Below, piece by piece: positions 1 to 7,614 of a stretch of DNA of 64,000 nt; positions within the stretch are counted from its first letter, which is position 1; every line of letters starts with the position of its first letter. The DNA is from Clostridia bacterium (GTDB lineage Bacteria > Bacillota > Clostridia > Oscillospirales > Acutalibacteraceae), in contig JAFQEL010000042.1 in the NCBI GenBank assembly GCA_017399065.1, positions 42,867 to 106,866 on the forward strand, given 5' to 3'. Both the position numbers and the translations under genes were made by a program. The notes beneath the pieces are model-generated. The model searched no databases. It worked only from the letters and a program-made list of their open reading frames with translations, and had not been told where the DNA came from.

Positions 1-534
1 TGAGCCGTAAGGATAATAGCGTGTAACGTCCTCCTGTACGCCGATACAGCTGTAAAGGCTGTTTTTTTCAACAAAGTCGAGAACCTTATCGTGTAATGCA
101 AGCTCAACTCCGCCTTTAATTTTTTCATAGCGTGAGTTTTTCTTGGTCTTTTCAAAAATTTTTTCCGCATCCTCGCTGAGAATTTCAGCAAGACCGTCGG
201 CAATAAGCCTGCGTTTTGCTTCAAGCTCAGACGCCACCTGTGCTTCAGTTTTATCTTTAGTGGAGACAGTGATATTGGCAGGATCGATATAAACAAGCCA
301 CGCAGATGCACTCTGTGCAAGCACGTGCATATTACTGTCATATATCGTACCTCTCAAAGCAGGCACAGCAGTATCTCCGAGGTAAAGCTCCTCAGCCTTT
401 TCTTTATATTCATTCCCCTTTATAAGCTGTATATTGCCGAGCTGAACAATACTCGTGCCAAAGCCGATTATTATCAGACCGACAAGAAAACGCAACGCAC
501 GCTTCGACATAAGCTTAGTTGCACCTCGAGCCAT
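1..534 (-). CDS. Penicillin-binding protein (FtsI/SpoVD type), N-terminal part
   Basis: The first 178 residues are present and the window edge cuts off the rest. After a basic start comes one membrane helix (about residues 13-36, LVGLIIIGFGTSIVQL), then the linker motif RGTIYDSN (about 60-67) and the start of the PBP dimerisation domain (AWLVYIDPANI). This matches class B transpeptidases that cross-link septal or spore peptidoglycan outside the membrane. The start is the ATG at 534, with an AAGGAGG ribosome site 6 bases upstream. It follows mraZ-rsmH-ftsL in the usual division-cluster order. FtsI and SpoVD cannot be told apart without the C-terminus, where SpoVD has a PASTA domain. Confidence 0.9.
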   Translation of the reverse strand, partial: MARGATKLMSKRALRFLVGLIIIGFGTSIVQLGNIQLIKGNEYKEKAEELYLGDTAVPALRGTIYDSNMHVLAQSASAWLVYIDPANITVSTKDKTEAQVASELEAKRRLIADGLAEILSEDAEKIFEKTKKNSRYEKIKGGVELALHDKVLDFVEKNSLYSCIGVQEDVTRYYPYGS

Positions 535-692
535 ATCTGTTCCTCCTTCATTACTTGCCGATTATCAGTTACCTTAACGGTCAAAACGACGAGAGCCAAG
601 TCCCTGACCCAACTCCCGTCCAAAATCAATATATTTAAATTCAAACAAATATATGTTAAAGGGAGCAAAATAATTGATTTAAACTCACCTTT

Positions 693-1151
693 TTATTCAG
701 CAGCAATTATCTGATTTCCTTTATCGGTATCAAAATAAACTATATGATATCGCTCACGCTTTACCATACCGTTGTTTTCAGCGTACTCTTTTACGTTGGC
801 AGGTGAAAACTTCGCATTGAGAACCGAATCAAGTCTTGTATACTCACTCTTCTTCTTGTCGAGCGACTCATCAATTTCAACGATAGCGTTATTAAGCTCG
901 TTATTTCTGATATGAAGAGCAATATTGGTACCGAGAAGAGTTATACCGACCGTAAGCACTGCAACAAACTTAAAGAGTCTGACTCTCATCGCTGCCGCTT
1001 CAGCCTTGAGCTCATCTTGTGTTTTGACCTGAGGCTTTACAAGTCTGGGCTGAGGACGATGTTCAGGCTTCGGCTCAGGCTTTGCCTTGGGAGCCGGTGC
1101 GAACAGGTCAAGATCATATGCATTTGAGCTGTTATTGTAATTGTAAGCCAA
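693..1151 (-). CDS. ftsL: FtsL-like cell division protein
   Basis: A bitopic membrane protein of 152 residues. It has a proline/lysine-rich cytoplasmic tail (about 20-45), one membrane helix (about 60-80, FVAVLTVGITLLGTNIAL) and a short extracellular coiled-coil segment (about 85-110), which is the FtsL/DivIC layout. FtsL works with FtsB and FtsQ to recruit and activate the septal synthase. Identification rests on topology and on position between rsmH and the PBP gene, because FtsL sequences diverge strongly. The start is TTG at 1151, with GGAGG 8 bases upstream. A 158-base gap without a gene separates it from the PBP gene. Confidence 0.82.
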   Translation of the reverse strand: MAYNYNNSSNAYDLDLFAPAPKAKPEPKPEHRPQPRLVKPQVKTQDELKAEAAAMRVRLFKFVAVLTVGITLLGTNIALHIRNNELNNAIVEIDESLDKKKSEYTRLDSVLNAKFSPANVKEYAENNGMVKRERYHIVYFDTDKGNQIIAAE

Positions 1152-1174
1152 AACAGTTTCCTCCGTTTGAAATC

Positions 1175-2098
1175 TTATAGTTTTTCGATAGCCCTGAGCT
1201 TTGCACTGCGGCTCCTTGAATTTTCCTCAAGCTCACGGCTCGTTGCGGTTTTGGGTTTGAAGCAGATTTTACCCTGCGGGGTCTTACCGCAGACACACAC
1301 GGGAAATTCCGGCGGACAGGTACAGCCGCCTGTAAAACCTGCAAAAGAGTTCTTGACAATTTTATCTTCAAGTGAATGAAAGGAGATGATTGCCAGCCTG
1401 CCGCCCTTATTAAGTGAAGCAAACATATCCTTCACGGCTTGTCCGAGATTGCTGAGCTCTCCGTTAACTTCAATGCGAAGTGCCTGGAAAGTTTTACGGG
1501 CAGGATGTCCGTCACGTCTTGCGGCCGCGGGATACGCTTCTCTTATGATATCCGCAAGCTGAAAGGTTGTTTCTACAGGTGCTTTTTCACGCTCGCGTAT
1601 GATTGCGGAAACAATACGGGGAGCAAATTTTTCTTCACCGTAATCGTAAAGTATTCTCTTGAGTTCACCTGCGGAAAGCTCGTTTACGAGATCCTTTGCA
1701 CTTCTGCCTGTTTTACTCATTCTCATATCAAGCGGTGCATCGTGATGAAAGGAAAAGCCTCTCTCAGCTTCATCAAGCTGATATGAACTGACACCGAGAT
1801 CAGCCATTATCGAATCTGCTCCGCTGATACCTAAGGCAACGAGAATTGAGGATATGTTGAAAAAGTTATCATGCACCACGGTGACCCGGCTGTCAGAGCC
1901 GAAGCGCTCATTCAAAACTTTGATCGCGTCAGGGTCACGGTCAATAACGATAAGCCTGCCGTTTTCACCGAGCCTCGCAAGTGCCGCGGCACTGTGTCCG
2001 CCGCCTCCTCCGGTGCAGTCAACAACCACACCGTCAGGTTTGATTGCAAGCGCGTCTATCGTTTCGTCAAAGAGAACGGATTTATGGTTGAACTCCAT
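1175..2098 (-). CDS. rsmH: 16S rRNA (cytosine-1402-N4)-methyltransferase RsmH
   Basis: The RsmH/MraW enzyme uses S-adenosylmethionine to methylate N4 of C1402 in 16S rRNA, in the ribosomal P site. It has the family's usual length of 307 residues, an N-terminal HKSVLFDE start, a glycine-rich SAM loop (VDCTGGGGGHS, about 27-37), the family segment DLGVSSYQLDEAERGFSF, and a C-terminal cysteine-rich stretch before KTPQGKICFKPKT. It lies 14 bases downstream of mraZ and is probably co-transcribed; its ribosome site AGAGAGGGAG overlaps the mraZ stop region. Confidence 0.97.
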   Translation of the reverse strand: MEFNHKSVLFDETIDALAIKPDGVVVDCTGGGGGHSAAALARLGENGRLIVIDRDPDAIKVLNERFGSDSRVTVVHDNFFNISSILVALGISGADSIMADLGVSSYQLDEAERGFSFHHDAPLDMRMSKTGRSAKDLVNELSAGELKRILYDYGEEKFAPRIVSAIIREREKAPVETTFQLADIIREAYPAAARRDGHPARKTFQALRIEVNGELSNLGQAVKDMFASLNKGGRLAIISFHSLEDKIVKNSFAGFTGGCTCPPEFPVCVCGKTPQGKICFKPKTATSRELEENSRSRSAKLRAIEKL

Positions 2099-2112
2099 TT
2101 TTTCTCCCTCTC

Positions 2113-2592
2113 TTAATAGTTAAGGTCAGGTATACTGCCCGTGTTATAGGGCTGGCTTGCTGCTTCTGCTGCAGCATAAGTATCGGGATCCCATATCTCA
2201 AGGCGTTTCATATTGCCGATTACAATAACCTCATCCTTGAGACCTGCGTACCTGCACATAGATGAGAGCAAAGTAAATCTGCCCTTGGCATCCATCGTGT
2301 AGTCCTCTGAATTTTTGTATAAATTACGGCGCATCCACTCAAGCTCGGGAGTGTGTGCTACCTCGGAATTTTTATCGTTAAGCTCGTTACAAAGATCGTC
2401 CCAATTCTGAGTCGGGAAAAAATAAAGGCAAGGATAAGGGCCGGGAGCACAGCAGGCAACAAACGTCTTGCCGAGATTGTCGCGGTACTTGGCAGGAACG
2501 GACAGTCTGTTATTGTCATCAAGCACGGCATCTGCCATACCCTTGAAGCCGAGGTATACCTTTTTCTCTTCTGTAATAACCGTATCAGACAT
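2113..2592 (-). CDS. mraZ: Transcriptional regulator and division-cluster protein MraZ
   Basis: MraZ is a ring-forming DNA-binding protein with two SpoVT/AbrB-like domains. It usually represses its own division-cluster promoter by binding short direct repeats. The protein shows both half-domains (DDNNRLSVPAKYRDNL at the N-terminus and MDAKGRFTLLSSMCRYAGL in the second half). I place the start at the ATG at 2592 (MSDTV) because the AAGGAAGGAG site is 9 bases from it but only 3 bases from the upstream ATG at 2598. It is the first gene of the cluster and has a strong promoter with repeated ATTGGTA boxes just upstream. Confidence 0.95.
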   Translation of the reverse strand: MSDTVITEEKKVYLGFKGMADAVLDDNNRLSVPAKYRDNLGKTFVACCAPGPYPCLYFFPTQNWDDLCNELNDKNSEVAHTPELEWMRRNLYKNSEDYTMDAKGRFTLLSSMCRYAGLKDEVIVIGNMKRLEIWDPDTYAAAEAASQPYNTGSIPDLNY

Positions 2593-2632
2593 ATCCATTC
2601 ACTCCTTCCTTTTGTTTTTTTGGTGTTTCAGC

Positions 2633-2660
2633 GTACCAATTTGGGGTGATTTGTACCAAT
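2633..2660 (-). promoter_or_regulatory. Direct repeats downstream of the mraZ promoter, possible MraZ operator
   Basis: ATTGGTAC occurs twice on the minus strand, at 2653-2660 and 2633-2640, exactly 20 bp (two helical turns) apart. A third copy, ATTGGTAT, lies at 2686-2693 inside the promoter. Known MraZ operators are short G-rich direct repeats next to the mraZ promoter. The position fits, but the sequence differs from the E. coli TGGGN type, so the link to MraZ is inferred. Confidence 0.5.
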
Positions 2661-2670
2661 CGATACACTT

Positions 2671-2699
2671 ATTATAACTATAACCATACCAATAGTCAA
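2671..2699 (-). promoter_or_regulatory. Promoter of mraZ division cluster
   Basis: Minus-strand TTGACT (2694-2699), 17-base spacer, TATAAT (2671-2676): a near-consensus sigma-A promoter about 75 bases upstream of mraZ. One ATTGGTA box (2687-2693) lies in the spacer. Confidence 0.85.
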
Positions 2700-2812
2700 G
2701 CAAAATCACAAAATTTTTTCGAAAAATTTTGGCAATTTTTTACGAACTTTTCCATTATTTATCAACAGATTTCATATCTTGTGGCGAACATTTATTCGCA
2801 CACAAAAGAAGC

Positions 2813-2856
2813 CAAAAAAGCGGAAAACCACAGCATAAAAGCTATGATTTTCCGCT
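2813..2856 (-). terminator. Second rho-independent terminator between rpmB and mraZ
   Basis: Minus-strand stem AGCGGAAAA/TTTTCCGCT (2848-2856 with 2819-2827) followed by TTTTTT. It sits behind the rpmB terminator at 2890-2930. The rest of the 2700-2950 stretch is AT-rich and shows no gene. Confidence 0.75.
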
Positions 2857-2889
2857 CAGAAAACACACTGTAAAATGTATATAATTATT

Positions 2890-2930
2890 AAAAAAAAATG
2901 AAAAAGAGACTGTCGCAACTGACAGTCTCT
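2890..2930 (-). terminator. Terminator of rpmB
   Basis: A perfect 10-bp stem AGAGACTGTC/GACAGTCTCT with a 6-base loop, followed on the minus strand by a T-rich tract. It lies 22 bases past the rpmB stop. Confidence 0.92.
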
Positions 2931-2951
2931 AAATCAATTCGGTTTACTTAA

Positions 2952-3140
2952 TCAGACAGCACGTGTAACCTTACCTGAACGAAGGCAACGTGTGCAAGCG
3001 TATACCCTCTTGGGTGAACCGTTTACAACAGCCTTAACGCGCTTGATGTTGGGCTTCCATGTTCTGTTGGAACGTCTGTGTGAGTGCGATACCTGGATAC
3101 CGAATGTAACGCCTTTACCGCAGAATTCACATTTTGCCAT
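2952..3140 (-). CDS. rpmB: 50S ribosomal protein bL28
   Basis: Small basic protein of the large ribosomal subunit, 62 residues. Two cysteine pairs, CEFC near the N-terminus and CTRC near the C-terminus, mark it as the zinc-binding form of bL28. The segment VSHSHRRSNRTWKPNIKRV is typical of the family. The ATG at 3140 (MAKCEFC) is the likely start: GGAGGT lies 7 bases before it, while the GTG three codons upstream overlaps that site. It is a single-gene unit with its own promoter and terminator. Confidence 0.97.
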   Translation of the reverse strand: MAKCEFCGKGVTFGIQVSHSHRRSNRTWKPNIKRVKAVVNGSPKRVYACTRCLRSGKVTRAV

Positions 3141-3186
3141 TTGCGGCACCTCCTTAAATAAAACTAAAGCTAAACGAACATCAATT

Positions 3187-3215
3187 ATATTAACAGATAA
3201 TTAATTAAAAAGCAA
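3187..3215 (-). promoter_or_regulatory. Promoter of rpmB
   Basis: Minus-strand TTGCTT (3210-3215), 17 bases, TAATAT (3187-3192), with an extended -10 TG one base upstream. Confidence 0.75.
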
Positions 3216-3248
3216 GTGTTTTTTTGTATTTTTTTAAACTATATAATA

Positions 3249-3563
3249 TTATTCTTTTGTGTATTTTGCCAATTCCTCACGAAGCCAGGCACAAGCGGCC
3301 GCCGCACCGTCATCATCGGCAGGGAAACACTGTACAGTCATAGAATCCTTATCGCTAAGGTCATATGACTTCCAGCCGATATAGTAGCGTGCTTCAATCT
3401 GCTTATCACCCTCATCGGGAACAAGCACCGTCAGCCTGTAGCGGAACTGATCGTCAAACACGCCGCCGTTATCTTTAAGTGCAACAGAGCCGAAATACGT
3501 ATTGGGCTTGCCCCAGATAGGCACTGCACCGAGAAGATATTCAAAAGTAAGTTCGGGTATCAT
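3249..3563 (-). CDS. Hypothetical protein downstream of fucosidase
   Basis: A 104-residue acidic soluble protein with no signal peptide or membrane segment. I do not recognise its family. Visible features are a hydrophobic, aromatic N-terminus (FEYLLGAVPIWGKPNTYFG), a likely beta-strand region (RYRLTVLVP, ARYYIGWKSYDL) and an acidic C-terminal helix (AAAACAWLREELAKY). It has a good ribosome site (AAGGAG) and starts 11 bases after the fucosidase stop, so it is probably the last gene of the fucosidase operon and may serve the same sugar pathway. That role is inference from position only. Confidence 0.75.
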   Translation of the reverse strand: MIPELTFEYLLGAVPIWGKPNTYFGSVALKDNGGVFDDQFRYRLTVLVPDEGDKQIEARYYIGWKSYDLSDKDSMTVQCFPADDDGAAAACAWLREELAKYTKE

Positions 3564-3574
3564 AATTTGTCTCC

Positions 3575-4921
3575 TTAGTATGCGGCAATTCTGTTGATAA
3601 TCGGTTCGCCTCTCGATGCCTCAACAACTATTTTAAACATATCGCAGCGGACATCTTCCTCAATAATACGCTTGTTGCCTATAGTCGTAAAGTTGGAGAA
3701 TATCTTCTCCCACAAGCCGTTTTTACGTCTTACGATACAGAAAGACTCAACGCGCTGACCCTGAGTTATATCCTCTCCAAGCTCGAAAAAGCTTATATCC
3801 TTCTCTTCACCCAGTTCAACAAGATATTCACACTGATAACCTCCGAGCGAGGTGCGTGTTACCTTGGCACCCTCACATAGGTCAACAGAAAAGCTTGAAC
3901 GGATTTTATCGCCGAGTTCTTTAAGCCTTTCGATATCGCGAGGGTCAAACCTGCCGTTCGGCATGGGAGGAATATTTAGATTAAACGTTGTATTACCGCC
4001 GACAGAGCGGAGATAAGTATTAAAAAGACGTTCGAGAGAATGAGGTTCTTCATCAGGATGATAAAACCAGCCCGGACGGATAGACATATCTATCTCAGAC
4101 GGACAGAACACAAGACCGTCTGAATATATTATGTTTTCGAGTGTACCGATATTCTTATCGCCATTGCCTATATGCTTCAGCTCACCGTCAAGCAGTTTTC
4201 CTTCGGTCTGCTTTTCGCAAAAACTGCAAAGCTCCCACGGCACAACTGCCCACTCTGCCGCACGTGCACTGCCCGACTCATTGCCGCACCAACGTATATC
4301 AGGACCGTCATCCTTGAATATCGTGGCATCGGGCTGATACTTACGCACAAGCTCGAAATAAGACTCAAACTCGTAAATCTGCTTTTTACCGGTCGGACCT
4401 TCGCCGCAGGCACCGTCAAACCAGACGTGAAAAACCTCGCCGTAATTTGTGAGAAGCTCGGTAAGCTGCGCACGGTAGAAATCGTTATATTCGTCTGTAC
4501 CGTATATATCGCAGTTTCTGTCCCACGGAGAGAGATAAAATCCAAACCTGATACCGCCTCTGCGGCAGGCATCTGCAAACTCACGCACAATGTCGCCCTT
4601 ACCGTTTTTGTAGGGACTGTTCTTTATGCTGTGCTCAGTCGTTTCGGTCTGCCATAAACAGAAGCCGTCGTGATGCTTGGCAGTTATAACCGCGCCCTTC
4701 ATACCCGCAGATTTGATAGCCTCAACCCACTCGTCACAGTCAAGCTCGGTAGGATTGAAAATCGCAGGGTCTTCCTTACCCGTACCCCACTCAAGCCCCG
4801 TATATGTGTTGGGGCTGAAGTGAACAAAGGCATAAAACGGAGTTTCTCTGAGATGTCTTAACTGACGCTCGGTAGGCACTACCCTGCCTGCTTTTTCAAG
4901 AAAGAATTTTATATCACTCAT
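3575..4921 (-). CDS. Alpha-L-fucosidase, GH29 family
   Basis: A retaining exo-fucosidase of 448 residues that removes terminal L-fucose from glycans. The GH29 barrel is clear: HFSPNTYTGLEWGTG (34-48), the substrate-binding HHDGFCLW (83-90), FGFYLSPWDRN (127-136) and the nucleophile Asp169 in VWFDGACGEG. The acid/base residue is not conserved across GH29 and I cannot assign it. There is no signal peptide, so it probably acts in the cytoplasm on imported oligosaccharides. It overlaps the upstream membrane-protein gene by 4 bases (ATGA), so the two are translationally coupled. The absence of a C-terminal sugar-binding module resembles the compact members of the family. Confidence 0.93.
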   Translation of the reverse strand: MSDIKFFLEKAGRVVPTERQLRHLRETPFYAFVHFSPNTYTGLEWGTGKEDPAIFNPTELDCDEWVEAIKSAGMKGAVITAKHHDGFCLWQTETTEHSIKNSPYKNGKGDIVREFADACRRGGIRFGFYLSPWDRNCDIYGTDEYNDFYRAQLTELLTNYGEVFHVWFDGACGEGPTGKKQIYEFESYFELVRKYQPDATIFKDDGPDIRWCGNESGSARAAEWAVVPWELCSFCEKQTEGKLLDGELKHIGNGDKNIGTLENIIYSDGLVFCPSEIDMSIRPGWFYHPDEEPHSLERLFNTYLRSVGGNTTFNLNIPPMPNGRFDPRDIERLKELGDKIRSSFSVDLCEGAKVTRTSLGGYQCEYLVELGEEKDISFFELGEDITQGQRVESFCIVRRKNGLWEKIFSNFTTIGNKRIIEEDVRCDMFKIVVEASRGEPIINRIAAY

Positions 4922-5763
4922 TTTGTTGCGAGTTCCTTTTTCTTTGACTTCTTTTCTGTAACGATATCTGTATAAAGATTATTTACATTATTCTTACCTG
5001 TATGGTGATAGGGCCATACAAGGAGCATAACGTAGACTATTGCACCGCCAATTGTGTTACAGATAATATCCTCCATTGTGTCCATAAGCGCCCAACGGTA
5101 TTCGAAGGTAGCTTCAGTCCAGCCTTCAGCCCAGAGGCTTTCGCTGATAACGTGAGGGATTATGTGCGGATTTGCAAGAAATTCGTTTCCGTAAGTTGCA
5201 GCAGCATTCTGTGCCTCCTGATAGCACCAGTGCTGTGCATCAGAGCCAAAGAACTGGTCGAGAATGAACTCAACGATTTCCCATACGTTACCGCAGATAA
5301 ATGAGAAGCCGAAAGCCGCAATAACAACAAAAGGAATGTGACTCCTGACTTTATCCCGGTGCTGCATTGCAGTAAGAGCCTCATATCCGAAGAGAGCACC
5401 TGCCGCACCGCCGAATATATGGAAAATAAGATCATAGAACTGGAAACTGTAATAAAGGTTGAGGTATGCACCGCAGAAGGATGCCATAAAGAAGCCTATA
5501 ACGGAAATATCCTGAATATAGGAAGGCAGATAACGCATAAAGTTCTTTTTACTCATAGCCTGACAGATTTCCCAAGCAAACATACCGACAATATTAGCAG
5601 CCATCTGCTTGACCATCATAGGTCTGCCGCCATAAGACGTGAAGCCGAAAATCGAATCAAGAATGCCGAAAATCATAATGCAGCGGAAAAGCCACCACCA
5701 TGCAATCTCCCACTTTTTCGGAATTTTTGTAATTCTTGAAAAATAATCTTTTACAACACTCAT
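4918..5763 (-). CDS. YjdF/DUF2238-like polytopic membrane protein
   Basis: A 281-residue integral membrane protein with about six hydrophobic segments. The motifs YDLIFHIFGGAAGALFGYE (middle), GNVWEIVEFILDQFFG, and MDTMEDIICNTIGGAIVY near the end resemble the YjdF/DUF2238 pattern (a His in a helix, then WE..E, then DT..D....G), so I assign it there with moderate confidence. The function of that family is unknown. It sits between a HAD phosphatase and GH29 fucosidase and shares an ATGA overlap with the latter, which hints at a role linked to sugar uptake or membrane glycan handling. Confidence 0.65.
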   Translation of the reverse strand: MSVVKDYFSRITKIPKKWEIAWWWLFRCIMIFGILDSIFGFTSYGGRPMMVKQMAANIVGMFAWEICQAMSKKNFMRYLPSYIQDISVIGFFMASFCGAYLNLYYSFQFYDLIFHIFGGAAGALFGYEALTAMQHRDKVRSHIPFVVIAAFGFSFICGNVWEIVEFILDQFFGSDAQHWCYQEAQNAAATYGNEFLANPHIIPHVISESLWAEGWTEATFEYRWALMDTMEDIICNTIGGAIVYVMLLVWPYHHTGKNNVNNLYTDIVTEKKSKKKELATK

Positions 5764-5788
5764 AATTTTTCTCCCTCAAAAAGAAATT

Positions 5789-6559
5789 TTATAATTGCTC
5801 GATGAGAGCCGCAATTGCATTCTCATCGTTTGAGCACAGTGTAATATCTGCCGCCGCACGCACACAGTCGAGTGCATTACTGACGGCAACACCCGTATCG
5901 GCACACCTGAGCATACCGATATCGTTTTCATAGTCGCCCACGCATATAAGCTTATCGGAATGCGTGTACTCTTTAAGCCACATAACCGCGTTATGCTTGC
6001 CGCCGTCAAGCGGATAGTACTCCATACCGCCCGGCCAACTGCGTTCGCAGTGATACCGATTCTTTGCAAAAGGCACAAAGAATGCCCGCGTTTCTTCGGT
6101 CAGTTCCTCATACGGGTCTGCCATATAAGTCATTTTATAGACCTTATTACAGGGGCTTGGGTCGATTTCATAAAGCTTACCGGTCTCTCCCCTGCCAATC
6201 GGCACAAAACCGTCGCTCGTATTGACAAGCAGAGTTTTGAGCTGAGGACAGCTGTCGAAAACATACTCTGCCTCATCAAAGCAGGATCTGTCCATTTCGG
6301 TACAGCGGACTATTTTATTCGTACCGTATTCGGATATGACACAGCCGTTGAGTGAAACAACAAGCGTATTGGGCACAAAGACATCACGGTAGCAGTCAAG
6401 AAAATCCCAATATCTGCCTGTTGCGGCAGTAAAGAGACCTCCGCCCTGCTGAAACCGCTTTATAGCCTCGGCATTCTCACGGCTGAGCACCTTGTCGGTA
6501 GTGAGCAGAGTGCCGTCCATATCGGTGCATATAAGGCAACCGTCATAGCGTTTAGTCAA
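5789..6559 (-). CDS. Cof-type HAD superfamily phosphatase
   Basis: A 256-residue member of the Cof/YwpJ subfamily of HAD hydrolases, usually cytosolic sugar-phosphate or nucleotide phosphatases. Motif I is DMDGTL (nucleophile Asp13, acid Asp15), motif II the S/T at SLNG (69-72), motif III Lys188 in GGKHNAV, and motif IV GDYEND (208-213). The C2 cap lies between about 85 and 185. The first codon is TTG (6557-6559), behind an AAAAGGGTGG site. It is the first gene of a likely operon with the YjdF-like protein, the fucosidase and the 104-residue protein, so a sugar phosphate is a plausible substrate. Confidence 0.9.
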   Translation of the reverse strand: MTKRYDGCLICTDMDGTLLTTDKVLSRENAEAIKRFQQGGGLFTAATGRYWDFLDCYRDVFVPNTLVVSLNGCVISEYGTNKIVRCTEMDRSCFDEAEYVFDSCPQLKTLLVNTSDGFVPIGRGETGKLYEIDPSPCNKVYKMTYMADPYEELTEETRAFFVPFAKNRYHCERSWPGGMEYYPLDGGKHNAVMWLKEYTHSDKLICVGDYENDIGMLRCADTGVAVSNALDCVRAAADITLCSNDENAIAALIEQL

Positions 6560-6647
6560 AATCAGCCACCCTTTTAAAAAACTATGTATAGTTTATCAAA
6601 ACTTGTCGCAAAAGGCAAGAGAAAAAATGCATATTAATAAATTGTAA

Positions 6648-6680
6648 TAAATTAAAAAAGGTACTGTAACACAGCACCTT
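6648..6680 (-). terminator. Terminator of the EamA transporter gene
   Basis: Minus-strand stem AAGGTGCTGT/ACAGTACCTT (one G-U pair, loop GTT) followed by TTTTTTAATTT. Confidence 0.88.
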
Positions 6681-6688
6681 AAGAAAAG

Positions 6689-7609
6689 TTATTTCTTTTT
6701 ACGCTCGGGAAGATTTGTGATAATTATGGCAGCAAACATCACAACACAGCCCACAGCTTCACGCACTTCAAGCTGTTCACCTTGTACAATCCACTCGGTA
6801 AGCACAGCAAAAACAGACTCAAGGCACATAAGCAGTGACGCTACTGCAGGCTTGGTATACTTCTGACCGATAATCTGAAGCGTATAGCCTGCACCGCTGC
6901 TCATAACACCCGAATAAAGCATAGGCACAAGTGCACCTCTTATGCCTGTAAGAGTAGGTGTCTCGAAAATAAACATACATATTACTGACAGCACACCGAC
7001 TACAAAGAACTGAGAGCACGAAAGAATAACGCCATCGACTTTATCCGTAACGCTGTCGATATAAAGAATATGCACTGCAAAAAATGCGGCACAGCCAAGT
7101 GCAAGTATTTCGCCGAAGCCTATCGTAAGCGAAGAATCGACACAGAGAAGATATGCACCCGCACAGCCCATAAGCACCGCTGCCCAAACAGCAAAACGCT
7201 GCTTTTGTCTGAGAAACAGACCGAAAACAGGTACAAGAAGCATATACAGTGCCGTGATAAAGCCGATTTTACCGGAAGCCGCCTCATCGATATAATTAAA
7301 AGCAAACTGCTGAAGGTTACTTGCACAGAAAAGTATGATGCCGCAGATCAAGCCGCTTTTTGCCTGAATAAAAGCATCCTTTTTCTTCTGCTCTTTTGTG
7401 CGGGTATCGGTTTTACGCTTCCTCAGCTGCATAAAAAGTATCAGCGGAAGCAGCACTGCGGCACCCATAAGCATACGCAGACCGTTATATGTAAACGCAC
7501 CTACATGGTCCTTACCGACATCCTGTGCAACAAAGGATGCACCCCAGATAATCGCAGCAAGCAAAAGGGCGGCATTACCGCCCATAGCTTTCTTTTTACT
7601 TATCTCCAT
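6689..7609 (-). CDS. EamA/DMT family transporter
   Basis: A 306-residue membrane protein with ten predicted helices arranged as two EamA repeats. The first repeat contains AIIWGASFVAQ near the N-terminus and the second begins near LALGCAAFFAVHILYID. The family exports or imports small metabolites, and the substrate cannot be told from sequence. It follows the Gfo/Idh oxidoreductase gene by only 5 bases, and its ribosome site GGAG lies inside that gene's last codons, so the two are co-transcribed. A transporter for the oxidoreductase's sugar-like substrate or product is a reasonable guess. Confidence 0.88.
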   Translation of the reverse strand: MEISKKKAMGGNAALLLAAIIWGASFVAQDVGKDHVGAFTYNGLRMLMGAAVLLPLILFMQLRKRKTDTRTKEQKKKDAFIQAKSGLICGIILFCASNLQQFAFNYIDEAASGKIGFITALYMLLVPVFGLFLRQKQRFAVWAAVLMGCAGAYLLCVDSSLTIGFGEILALGCAAFFAVHILYIDSVTDKVDGVILSCSQFFVVGVLSVICMFIFETPTLTGIRGALVPMLYSGVMSSGAGYTLQIIGQKYTKPAVASLLMCLESVFAVLTEWIVQGEQLEVREAVGCVVMFAAIIITNLPERKKK

Positions 7610-7614
7610 AAAAA

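Noticed and set aside
474..668. 64-residue minus-strand frame between ftsL and the PBP gene
   Set aside because: It overlaps the true PBP start and its ribosome site, and its composition resembles no protein.
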